Below the pieces are notes generated by a model that did not search any database, was not told the origin of the DNA, and was given only the letters and a program-made list of their open reading frames with translations. 64,000 bases of DNA from Trachythela sp. YZ-2020 (lineage: Eukaryota; Cnidaria; Anthozoa; Malacalcyonacea; Clavulariidae), in the NCBI GenBank assembly GCA_016169945.1, contig JADLSH010000057.1, positions 175,238 through 239,237 of the forward strand. The letters are read 5' to 3'. This document shows positions 1 through 10,900 of this stretch, one piece after another (within the stretch, counting starts at the first letter, position 1; the number at the start of each line of letters is the position of its first letter). Made by a program: the position numbers and the translations under genes.

Positions 1-9
1 GCGGTAACG

Positions 10-257
10 AGAGGCATTCACCCCCCGAACAAGATGGCGGCCGATATTTTCGGAAAACAACCGGCATAAGAAACCCTAAGAACACGTCTGCGTCTGCGAA
101 GGAGGCTAAAGAAACCCTTGTTATTTTCTTTATAACGGTTTACCTTGACTGAAGTTGTGATTAACAGCATTAAATAGTTAACTCGAATTTTTGCGGTATT
201 TTTACGTCTAAAAATGCCCGCCATTTTGAATATTTTCGGGGGGGGGTAACCTCTCCT
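10..257. repeat. Element with imperfect terminal inverted repeats
   Basis: The first ~50 bases (GAGAGG, then CACCCCCCGAA, then AAGATGGCGG) reappear inverted at about 205-257 (CCCGCCATTTT, then TTCGGGGGGGGG, then CCTCTC). The arms are imperfect, and the interior codes for nothing I recognise. The CAAGATGGCGGCC string at 30-42 resembles a YY1 site, but because it lies in a repeat arm I do not call a promoter. 258-813 shows nothing I can identify. Confidence 0.45.
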
Positions 258-820
258 TTGCGCACTGGCTAAGCATCGGTTACGTTCAAAACATTAGGAT
301 TTGATATACACAGTGAGACCTCTGGTTATCTACTCCGAGGAACGGCTCTTCCAGAAAGGCAACACCGTCGTTACATTTCCATTCCATAGGCATAGTCAGT
401 AAATATACTCAGGAATTTGTGTAATTTTTTTTTTCTGGAAAAACAGCAAGGTGTATGCATGGTTGAATGATTATCGAATTCCACAAATATTTATGTTTGT
501 CAGAATGGCCGGCTATAAAAACAAAATCATTTCACCTGGATATTTCCTAATGTTTCAGTTACTTTCTCCCAAAATGAAAGTGGTGAATACCCCAGTTACA
601 TTTTAAATACCAACAATATATACGACACACATAATTCATAAACATTTCGCGGCACCCTTCTGCACCCTACCATTGTTACATTGTACCTCTGATATGGTGC
701 TGAGCAACGGTAGTGCATACTCTGCGAGTTTGCGAAACTGAAATAACTTTGGACTAATCAGCGGTTGTAAGTGGGTCACATGCATGGAGTAAGCGTCGGG
801 GCAGTACGGCAGCATATGGT

Positions 821-1023
821 CACAGTATAAAGACGACCAATAGGGCCACTCGGCGATGCAACATGTAGCCGGCTTTTTATGCAAAAATATGCAGTTTACT
901 GGCCAGGAAAGTTAGTCCAGCTTGCTTATTGGCCAGAAAAAGCAATTGACTGGCTGCCAATGCGTAATGAGCGGCCACACAAAATTTCAAATGAGTGGCC
1001 CTACTGGTCGTCTCTATACTGTG
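821..1023. mobile_element. MITE with CACAG termini and 7-bp target duplication
   Basis: The left end CACAGTATAAAGACGACCA is matched by an inverted right end (TGGTCGTCTCTATACTGTG). ATATGGT lies immediately outside both ends (814-820 and 1024-1030), a perfect 7-bp target duplication. There is no coding capacity. A diverged relative lies at about 13,965-14,165, sharing the internal text CAGTTTACTGGCCAGGAAA. CA-starting termini with 7-8 bp duplications would suit a P-type or hAT-type non-autonomous element; the superfamily is not settled. Confidence 0.7.
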
Positions 1024-1150
1024 ATATGGTGGTTAACTTCAGACCAGTGTTGATACTCATGAGAACAACCAAATTAAACCAAATTTATCTCCCTCGTTTA
1101 TCTATTCGCCACCAAACACAAGACTATATACTACATATAATTAAAGAATG
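1024..1150. repeat. Fragment of the GGTGGTCAACTTC repeat family
   Basis: This segment (GGTGGTTAACTTCAGA, later AATACAAGACTAC-like text) is diverged from copies at about 31,205-31,345, 48,025-48,200, 50,683-50,755 and 53,605-53,715. The 48 kb copy is the most complete, with inverted ends GCAGATGGTGGTCAACTTC and GTTGACCACCATCTGC. Confidence 0.5.
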
Positions 1151-1317
1151 AACACTACTTTCTTTCTCTCGCTCTGATAACACTACGGTTCACCAATGTA
1201 CGCCGATAGTTCTAGTGTGCCGATTAAAAAAAGATCGAGCACATTCATACTGAGAAAGCAATAATTCGTACACTACACTAACTCTAAATTCTTCAACAAA
1301 ACAGAGATAGTCAGACT

Positions 1318-1511
1318 ACGTTCACACGAGACCGGACGAATTATGGACCGTACTCAAATTCGTCCGGTTCCACTTGTGACCACTTGTTCACTCGGGAAAC
1401 CGGACGAATTCAAGCACAGGCGCACAGGTAATCGTACGAATTCCCGTGTGAACAAGTGGAACCGGACGAATTTGAGTACGGTCCGGAATTCGTCCGATCT
1501 CGTGTGAACCT
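1318..1511. mobile_element. Palindromic MITE (GTTCACACGAGACCGGACGA ends)
   Basis: The left arm (TTCACACGAGACCGGACGAATT, then GACCGTACTCAAATTCGTCC) is repeated inverted at the right (GGACGAATTTGAGTACGGTCC, then ATTCGTCCGATCTCGTGTGAA). The arms are about 70 bases with a short centre. No ORF. 1512-2278 shows nothing recognisable. Confidence 0.65.
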
Positions 1512-2278
1512 AGCCTCGGTATATTAATTAAGAAATAAACAGATCTATACAAAAGCTAGTAAGTAAACTTCAGTCCTTTAGAATCGCACCTCTTGCCGTC
1601 TTGGATAATTTATTACTAGTATAGCATGCATAATAGAGATGCATTCCACACACGTATATTAAAATAGCCATAACGACTTATATTCTGCAAGCACTAAACC
1701 ATTATTAATACCTTTGATCTGCAAATTTGTAAATCTACAGTACATTTTAAAGATGTTTAAGATGATTCCACAATAGGCTATAAAGTATAAGAGGGTCTGA
1801 AGTGGGATTATTACAACTGACTCCAAACATTTGCCCATATTTTTTACTGGCAACTGATAAAATATCTTAACTGACAGCACACAAACGATGGAACAGCAAT
1901 TTGGAACTGACGCATGTTAAAACATATCTTAACTGATAGATGAGAGACGACAAAAAGTAATTTGGAACAGACATCTTGTAGAATATCTTAACCGAATTCT
2001 GAAAGCTGACAAATGTTCAAACACCAATTTATAAATGATATCTTACAAAATATCTTATTGACACCTGACAATTGGCTTGGATTTTAGCTAGCATCCACAG
2101 TCAAGACCGCCATTATCTTCCTAATCCCTAGAACCTCCCAATCTCCGGTTATATAAGCTACAGTGTATGCTGCTGCTTTAACCAAAGTCATGTAAAATAT
2201 GTAAACAGAATTGAAAACAAAGAACACTTTATTGTAATATTGAAGAGTCTAGAACTACAGAATATATTATATACCAAC

Positions 2279-2464
2279 CTACAAGAGCGAGCCTCGCTGA
2301 CAGACGCCTCCAAATTAATCAATTTCTCGAAGTGACCAAGATCCCATTTTCCCTCATTTTCTGATCTTGTGGAGGACAGCCTTCGCTTAAATGAATGAAC
2401 GAAGCCATCAGACTTCTCCGTAAGCAAAGCGATTGATTCTCGTAATCGATTTACAGTCATATCT
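2279..2464 (-). CDS. Orphan coding-exon candidate, family unknown
   Basis: This is an open segment of 186 bases on the minus strand. It is bounded by an acceptor-like CTTCACAG and a donor-like TGTAG|GTTGGT. Read in phase 2 to phase 2 it gives about 62 mostly polar residues rich in Arg, Glu and Ser (begins DMTVNRLRESIALL). The length is a multiple of three and the composition looks coding, but I recognise no family and see no partner exons within 5 kb. It could be an internal exon with distant neighbours, a transposon remnant or chance. Confidence 0.25.
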
Positions 2465-4945
2465 CTGTGAAGCACAATCAATATATATTACGTTTCTCGG
2501 TCATGAAATTATAGGGCGAAATCATGACCTTGTGACAGGAAAAAACACTAGAAAGCGTCTAGAAAGAGTAAATGACCGAAAATACAAACGAAAGCACGTC
2601 CAGTATTTAAGATGTACATATATTATGTTATGTTTTTGTTTCAAACGTACAATTATGTGTAGTTGTCACAGGCCATGTCGCCAATTAACCAGCATGCAAA
2701 TTCGAAAATATGCAAGCCTATTTTCGATATCGCATATTGTAAAGCACAAAAGACTATATTTGTGAGTTACAAAGAAGATTTTTGAGAGCTCTAAAAGGCC
2801 AATTTTACTCTATTTGTACAAGTATGATATTCTCTGGGAAATTTAACTAATCAATGTGCCCACATGAGCCAACGCAATACGGACAATTTGTTAATCAATT
2901 ATTCATTATCGGTTTTGTGGCAGCATTATTGTTGAATGACAATGATTATAATTTAAACGATAGTGACACCGAGGTCCAACTGCTTTAAGACACAAAGATA
3001 ATTTTTGTCTAGCGATGTGAAAAATGCATTTACTACCTCCGTTTCAGTACATATATTAGCTGTATTTTTAATATATACCGTATTTCATTGAGATACTGCC
3101 TCGATCTGGTGTCAATTAAAGCATAATTCAGACATAAAAGTCTTTTTTCTTGGCTCCAGCCTCCAAATGTAAGGCTATATTTTACATTGATAAATGATTT
3201 TCCTCCGTATTATTATTATTATTATTATTAACGTTATAGCCGCGGATTGGTAAAAATGTTTTGTCAGACAAGAACTGTAAACTTTGGCATAGCCATACGA
3301 CTGTAGCCTGCGTAGCAGCCGGTTCGCAAAAATAATTATACCGAATGAAAATCGATATAATGGCGTACGCTCCAGTAATTCTACAAATGAAATGGTCTAT
3401 CATTCGTTATGCAAAATTCCGTCTATTTAGGAATTTTATATGACGTTGGCGGTTTGCCCTTTCCCTACGTGAAAGCTTGACATCTACGAAACTCATGCTT
3501 AAGCAGCTATTCCAGGGATTAAATTTTCAGTTCACTTCATATTCAGTTTAAATTTTCAATCCAATAGACAAATTTTCAGATTACTTTACCATTACAAGAA
3601 ACAAAATTCAAGGACAAGGTGACATTTCGACTCTATTTCAAAGTATAATTGTCATTGACATTGTCAAAACGAAATTTGTGTCTTTTATAACATTTAAGAT
3701 GTTAATATTTGGAATGTGGTTTTTCTTACATTTCGTAAAATTGTCTGCTGGTAATTGGTATTTTGTCATAATATTCACTATAAAACGTTTTATCAGTTTA
3801 ACAACAACTGTCTATCATAATAGAGAAATGTATTTATTAAAAAGTACAGGATTGCTTACGACAATATCTTCACTATACCGTCTGTTTTAGATCACTTAAG
3901 GTGAAACCAACGGCAGTATAGAGATATTAAGGTAAGTCAATCTATACTATATTTAATCTTTATGGTACTGAGTACTTTCTCTAACATTTCGTGAACCAAA
4001 ACACATGTTACGTATGTAGTAAAACATAAACAGTATCAATTGCTTTGCATTTTGTTACCTTTCTGAAATCAATTTAATCACCAGCCTCCACATATTAAAG
4101 TAGGTCAAATTGACAGAGGTCACCATCCTGTAATACCAAATAACTCGACGAACTGTTGAACATAGAAACTGTAGAACAGTCTATATAGGAAGAGTTATAT
4201 AAACGTAACAAAGCAATTGAAGTTTCACAGAGCACAATAGTTCCGTTATATAAGTACATAATGATGCAAGAATTATACATAAAGTAAATACGCCTAGCAA
4301 TTATAGTACTTGAATGTACTTTAGTTCTTACCGTTTCCTAGGTCTGCATGGCAGTTACCAGAAAGAGAAAATATTCCTATTATGCGTAGTGGCCTTGTAT
4401 TTTGAGACAGTGGATAAAAAGTGACATTTAGCTTCAATTTGTTTACTTTGTTAGCACCATATAAGTTCTGAAATTGATCACAATTTGCTACCTAGTAACG
4501 CTTACTTAAACCAGCCAATATACTGTGTGTGCCCACTTATGACTCACACACCTTCCCCAAATTCCTATTATGTAATACTTAAAACTGGTGAGCCATGATT
4601 ATGGCCGTTTTTAACTTGAAAACGTTAAAATGGCAAAACGTGTGGAAAACAGACACACCGAACAAATATTTTGGACTGGAGGCTGACAATATGATATCCA
4701 TTGTAAATAAGTAGTTTTATTTGCCAGCTAGCAAATTCGGGAATGTCTGCTTTCCCTATACGGCAATCTTGGACATAAGTGATTGAGACCACACACATCG
4801 CAAAATCTGCACACTCCGTTGATAAATTCCTTATTTATATTGGTCATAGCACTTTTCCCCAGTTCCAAAGGTCCTGACCAAACTCCAAAGTAACATGTTC
4901 ACTCAATAAGTACATCACTCGGCTTTCAACAAACATTTCTATACG
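2465..4945. other. Gene-free AT-rich DNA
   Basis: No coding exon is supported here. A short (ATT)n tract lies at about 3208-3230. Everything else is unremarkable AT-rich sequence. Confidence 0.5.
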
Positions 4946-5029
4946 TTAGTATGCAGTGGCGGAAATTTCGGTGGGGTGGGGGGGGGGGGGCGGTCGCCCT
5001 TTACGGAAAATTGACAATTTGACAATTGC

Positions 5030-7418
5030 GGATTGTGATATGTTTGCTGATGATACTCAATTAGGAACGGCAAGTAAGGATGTCAAAGCAATTTTTGAAA
5101 CGTTAAATGATGACCTAGCAAATATTTCAGTTTGGATGGCGGCCAACAAACTGAGCCTAAACAAAAGCAAAACTGAATATATGCTTATTGGATCACATCA
5201 AAAACTTAAGCAGTGTAACTCCGACTTTCAAATAAAAATTGGAGATACGCCTATTCAACGAGTAACCGTTACTAAATCACTGGGTATGATGGTAGATGAG
5301 ACCTTAACCTGGCATTCTCAAACAGATCAAACTACAAAGAAAGTAAACAAGGGTCTTTACGTCCTTAGACGATTAAGAGATCTTGTGGATGTAAGGACTT
5401 TATTATTATTATTATTAAGTCTTTATTAAACATAGCCACAACAAACGTGTGACTTTACATTTAAAATTCTTATATACAGGGTTCCAAAAATAAACTTGAT
5501 TGTTATTATGTATCTAAGTTAATTATTCTTAGGTAGAATTATTAAAAAAAGACTAAGACTAAGTTATTATATATATCTAGATTAATTATTTTAGCTAAAA
5601 TTATTAAAAAGACACCTATTTAAAAACGACCTTTTGAATCTTTCTGTTTTAACCTTAGGTAATATGAAATCGTGTTCGCGTTCTCTTAACGGTCTTTGTC
5701 TTTTAGGAGGAAGTAGTTCGTACAAAGGGTGGTCTGGGTTACTACATATTTTTTCAAATAAACTCATGTCTCTTTCTTTAATCAAATCAATTATCTGAAC
5801 ACTTTTTGTTGTGTATCCATATCTGTATGCTCGCCTAAGAAATTTATCTATCCGTTCTAGGTACTTCTTTCCGAGTGCAGAACCCCATACTTCGATTCCA
5901 TAAGAAAATAAAGACATAATAAGTGCGTCGAAGAGAATTGTTAATTTTTTTTTAGAGTAGCCATACGATCTACATATTCTCAAAATGTGCATTCGACTGC
6001 TAGCTTTAGATATCAAATTATTAACTTGAAGGTCCCAACAATTTGGATCATTCTGCAGTGTAGTTCCCAATAGTTTCAGCCAAGTCTTTCGTTCGATACC
6101 CGTTATTGGTTCTGGTAAAGGATTTGTAGATTTGCCACTTACGACCATTTCCCATGTTTTATTTAGATTTAATGACATTCTGTTTGTTTCCGTCCATTTT
6201 TCAATATTGTCTACCTCAGCTAGTGAGTAGTCATAATTATTTTTCACTGGAGCGCTAACAGTCATATCATCTGCAAATTTGACTAGTATGTTATTATTTG
6301 GATCTTTGACTGTTAGATCATTTATCATTAAGGAGAATAGAAATGGTCCAAGAACTGTGCCTTGCGGTACTCCTTTATTTATGTCTACATAATTTGTTTC
6401 TATTCCGTTCACTATTACTCTTTGTCTCCTATCAGTCAAAAAATTTCTAATCCAATTTATTACATATGGATTAATGTTGGTTTTTTCTAGCTTCTTACAA
6501 ATGATGTGGTGAGAAACGGAATCAAAGGCTTTCTTGAGATCGAATGAAATCACCCTGACATGATCAACATCACCATCCAGCCAATTTAGCCATTTATGGT
6601 GACACATAATAAGAGCATCAGTTGCGCTGGTACCTTCCTTATATGCGAATTGGTCGGATTTTATTAAATGTTTTAGTTCTGATGAGATCTCCTTTTTAAG
6701 CACTATTCTTTCGAACAATCTCATTATTACGTTCGTAAGAGATATAGGCCTTTAGTAACAGTTTACAAAACCTTAATTCAACCACACTTTGACTACTGCT
6801 CGCAAGTATGGGGTTGTCTTGGAATTACCCTTCAAAACCACTTGCAACGTTTACAAAATAGAGCAGCTCGTATTATTACAAAGCGTGGGTATGAATTTAG
6901 GTCAGCTGATATACTTAAAGAATTAGATTTACCTAATCTAAGTCTCAGAAGAAATAATCAATTATGTACTACTATGTATCAGGTAAATAATAATATGGTG
7001 CCTGATTACCTAATTGATTTATTCACGAAAACCAGTACACTTCATAATCATGAAACTAGGCAGGCTGAATTTAACTTGGCACTCCCGAGGCCAAATACCA
7101 ACTTTTGTAAAAAATCATTCTCGTACAGAGGAACTGTAGCTTGGAATGATTTATTACCTAATATAAAAAATTTGGGTTCATTGTCAACTTTCAAAAGGGC
7201 TCTAGTGACAAATAGTGGTAATAATTCTTGATAATTAATTTATCTTCTTTTTTTCCTCTTAATCTTATTGTATTAACTTAATAAATTCTTTTTATATTTG
7301 CATGTAATTAATCATACGTAGCACGGCCTATTGGAAGATCACATCTTGTAAATATTTTAGTTTTTGTCTTTGTGAAATAGTACCGTGGATAAATAAAGTT
7401 TGATTGATTGATTGATTG
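5030..7418 (+). mobile_element. LINE-A: 5'-truncated non-LTR retrotransposon, split by LINE-B
   Basis: Two coding blocks (about 5030-5403 and 6753-7231) read through as one reverse transcriptase C-terminal region. The first starts at the catalytic FADDTQL motif and continues through NKLSLNKSKTEYM. The second has FDYCSQVWG, LQNRAARIITKRGYE and a terminal WNDLLP block, typical of CR1/L2-like LINEs. The 3' tail is (TGAT)n at about 7404-7420. AATTTG of the host MITE appears on both sides, which is consistent with a target duplication. Everything upstream of FADD is missing, so the copy is dead. Clade is inferred from motif layout only. Confidence 0.8.
5405..6752 (-). mobile_element. LINE-B: 5'-truncated non-LTR retrotransposon inside LINE-A
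   Basis: A minus-strand ORF of 377 codons (5591-6724) extends in frame upstream to RPISLTNVI at about 6752, where it is cut off at the junction with LINE-A. The reverse transcriptase core is clear: FDLKKAFDSVSH, a GVPQGTVLGPFLFS motif, the catalytic FADDMTV, MSLNLNKTWE, then a C-terminal domain with KLLGTT, FSYGIEVWG and a final LPPKRQRPLR block. The frame is intact from RPISL to the stop, so this is a young but 5'-truncated copy. The 3' tail is (TAA)n at about 5404-5420. GGACTTTA and GGCCTTTA at the two junctions look like an imperfect target duplication. Confidence 0.85.
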
Positions 7419-7594
7419 ATAATTTGTCGGAAATTTTGACCTAAAAAGGGCTAAAAACAGCCTATATTTTTAGTGTAAATGGGGGTTTGTCGGAAATTTA
7501 GGAGGCAAATCCCCCCCCGGAAAACGTGAATTTCCGCCACTGTTAGTATGACCAGTTTAGGTTATTACTTAGCCTGCGTGGCAGGCGTTCTAGT

Positions 7595-7712
7595 GTGGGG
7601 GAGGGAGTTTTGTTTAGAGCGCGCTCTTTTTTTTTTGAGAGCGCGCGCTAGGTAAGCACGCTCTCAAAAGAATAGAGCGCGCTCTAAACAAAACTCCCTC
7701 CCCAACAATAGT
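7595..7712. repeat. Long hairpin with GAGCGCGCTC arms
   Basis: GGGAGGGAGTTTTGTTTAGA followed by GCGCGCTCT is repeated inverted after a loop of about 45 bases (AGAGCGCGC, then TCTAAACAAAACTCCCTCCC). The arms match nearly perfectly over about 35 bases, and the loop contains a second small GAGCGCGCGC inversion. It lies about 190 bases beyond the stop codon of the C5orf22-like gene. Confidence 0.7.
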
Positions 7713-7903
7713 TATTACTCAGTGTTTTCAATAATCATTGTAATAGCAGGCTGCACTTTCTAAAATAGGCGTCTGTGCTCAAGATTTCCGGATGAAAGAC
7801 AAATATAGACTTTGCCAATAAACAAAGAAATAAGAGGCTGTGAAACGCCTATTAATATAGGCGACGATAAACCGCCGGTAACCGCCTTCTATTGAAAACA
7901 CTG

Positions 7904-10900
7904 TTACTCATCTTTATACTTGTGAAATAACTCGACAGTCTCTTTGTAGCAGTTCTCAAGACACGTAATAAGACAAGATTGTATGAAGTCCACTGACGTT
8001 GGTGGGGTGTAGTCATCATCAGAGGACCTATATATAGCATATAGAAGTATACACATTGAGTTATACTTATTGAATGTGAGTTACACTATTTAACCATTAG
8101 ATTATGAGCTCAAGATTTATATGAGGTGATAGTTGATGAGGGCGAAGTCCTCCTAGTAGAATCATACTAGTATACTATTGCAAATGCTGTAATTTGATTG
8201 GCTACGCTACTCGCTATCTAATTGTCGATAGATAGCGAGTAGCGAAACAGCCATCTCCTCGGCGCGATTTTTAACGAATTTATTTCAATAAATTATGAAA
8301 AACGTTTTGAAATACTGTTTTCTTGCTGGTTTCTACTAAAACAATTAGATTATTCGCTCTCGATTTCTATGAGATGATAGTTCATTCGGGCTTCGCCCTC
8401 GTCAACTATCACCTCGTAGAAATCTTGAGCTCATAATCTAATTGTTAAATAGTGGTTCCAGTGTAGTAAACGATAAACGATATACTTCAGGGTTTGTATA
8501 GGATCAAACTACCAGAAAAAATATAACAATTAAGAACTTCGATGTTTCCAGTGAAGGCCCTTCGTGTTGAAGTTTGTAGTCTAACATCCAAATGAAGTTG
8601 GCTATACTATTAACATCCAGACGAAGGTCTTCGGGCAAAACGTCAAAGTTCTTGTTGTATTTTTCAGGTAGTTTGATCCTGATATCCTTCAAGTATATAA
8701 ACGAAAGAAAGTAACCATATTCATTCTAGATAACTCCTCTAAGTTCTGTCTGAATTGTTTTTCCCAGAGGCCCAGTAAGAGTTATGGCTAATATATATAA
8801 TAGACCGAGTGTAGTGTTACTTCAGAAGGAACCCGGTTTCTATAGGGAGAAAATAACTGCGGTGTTTGATAGAGTCGAACTGGAACTTACGTAAGAAGCG
8901 AAATTATATAACCAGGCGTCGGTTGTGAAAAGACCGGATAGCGCTATATCCACCCCAAAGTGATTCCTTCAACCTTTGTCAAAATGCCAGAAAATCGTCG
9001 AATCTACTGACGGATATGGACCCCACTAAAAGCTTCAGTGGCGGAAATTTCGTTGGAGTGGTTTACGTAAAGTAGACAATATGGCGGCCTGAAAAGGCTA
9101 GAAAAAAGCCTATTTTTAATGTAAATGCATGGGGGTTTGTCATCATCATTATAATAACAATCAACCTCTTGGCTCGTGAGATATTATTTTCCCAAGAATC
9201 ATATATAAGGCTTCTCACCTTGCAAGTGTTATTATTGTAGGTTTTGGTATAGACGATAAAAAATGTTCCAAATTCGTGACCATCTGTACGATATCGCGAT
9301 CATCAGTGACGTGAACGGGAAGATTGGTTGTCATTCCAGCAGAGTGTAGCTGCAATACCAAATGGTAGATTAGCTATAGTACATTCGAGATAAACTTCTT
9401 GAACGCGCCGTGCCAGTGTAGGTAGCGTCTATACGATAAGCTTCGCGTCTTTAGGATAAAACTACCTAAAAAATTCAACAACAACTTCGATGTCGAGCGA
9501 AGGCTATACTAACTTCCAGACGAAGGCCTTCGCTTACGTCAAAGTTCTTGTTGAATTTTTCAGGTAGTTTTTAAAATCCTAAAGACCCGAAGCTTATTCG
9601 AGATAAACACCTACAGTAACACAACGTTCCTGTGTGGATGGTTACATGCAACGGATGGCAGGTCCGCAGATTATCAAACATTTGCATGCATTTACTTGGA
9701 TTCAGGTCAAGGGCCATTTCAATGGTTTCAAGTATTGACCCGACGTAACGTTTGCACCATCACAACGAATACCTCTGTGGAAAGCAATTCATAACGCTTG
9801 TATAAAAGGAGTGATGGTAGGATTTGAACTGTTTTGTTTCTCAACTCCGATAAGGTCTGTCAATCTTCAATTGACTCAAAAACAAGGAAAGGTGTCAAAA
9901 ATAGACATGCATAATGAGCTGAGGCAGTTTAATGCATTTTACACCGGTCGCTATACCCAACTCACATTTACTAGTAGATGACTCGCACGTCTAGTCACCA
10001 CTGTTCTGATAATGTAAGCATAGAATGGAACAAAGATAACCAAGCATTAGAATTATATACGTGAGTAAATTGGGTGGCAACTGGCATAGGTCAATGGGCC
10101 GAAAATGCTTTTACAAACATCTGTATTCTCTTACCATTTCATGATCAACAAGTTCATTACGTGAATCTCTCCATTTCTTAACGAACTCCATAAACTCCAG
10201 ATCAATAGATAATGGTTGTTTTTCTGCGTCTGAAGTATCAAGTTCGTTTTCTTTGAGGAAATTTAATGTTTTCTCAAGTCTTTGAATGTTCTTCTTGTGC
10301 TTTTGTGATGCATCAATCATGTCCTAAAAAGGCAAAAAGTCTAGCTTATTGAACTCAGACTTACAGGGGTCACATTCGCGAGGTCGAAATTTCGTGCATT
10401 GAATACCATAATGTAATTTGACTCTACACCAAACACCAAAGTTGACATATAATTCTACGAAATCACCACAGGTGTTCTTCGGGTAATCCGGTTTCCTCCT
10501 GCAATAAGAGACGACGGCTTTACTGGACATCGAGGAAGAACAGTTTCATACTGATTCACTCTCCTCCGAGGCTTGAAAGCTTTGAAAAAGTATCTAGTCG
10601 TCTTACACGGAGTTTCGTGCAGTGTGGGGGGAGCGCGCGGTCTCGAGCATTTTTATTAGTCCTACACGAAGGTTTTCTGTCTTCCCGTCTTTCCCCGCGC
10701 GCTCGCATTTGCAAATCCCCTATTTTCCCCCATGTGTACATATGAAATTAGGGAGAGCAACTCCCTCATGTCTTTTTTAAAATAAAATCTCACATTTTTT
10801 TTTGAATGACATGGATTTGTATAGATATGTATTGTTCACTTTTTTTTTTATACCTTATATTCTATATAATATATATTCTTATAATATATATTACTATATA

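Larger units (their letters stand above)
4954..7542. mobile_element. hAT-type MITE carrying nested LINE insertions
   Basis: The ends are CAGTGGCGGAAATTTCGG and TTTCCGCCACTG. They are flanked by a perfect 8-bp duplication TTAGTATG (4946-4953 and 7543-7550), the hallmark of hAT elements. The MITE itself is only about 200 bases: the left piece is 4954 to about 5029 and the right piece about 7419-7542; the rest is inserted LINE sequence. Related copies lie at 9036-9140 (partial), 12,365-12,556, 19,586-19,787 and 25,410-25,570. The nest lies between genes. Confidence 0.85.

Noticed and set aside
30..42. YY1-like motif CAAGATGGCGGCC as a promoter
   Set aside because: It lies in one arm of an inverted repeat and is mirrored at about 211-222, with no coding exon nearby.
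4956..5429. 157-codon plus-strand ORF read as one protein
   Set aside because: Its first part is MITE sequence read from a GTG, and its last part is the (TAA)n tail of LINE-B; only the middle is LINE-A coding sequence.
10324..10530. 68-codon minus-strand ORF directly before C5orf22-like exon 4
   Set aside because: Its sequence is the reversed body of the tRNA-derived SINE. Splicing it into exon 4 at the nearby GTAAGT would create a stop.
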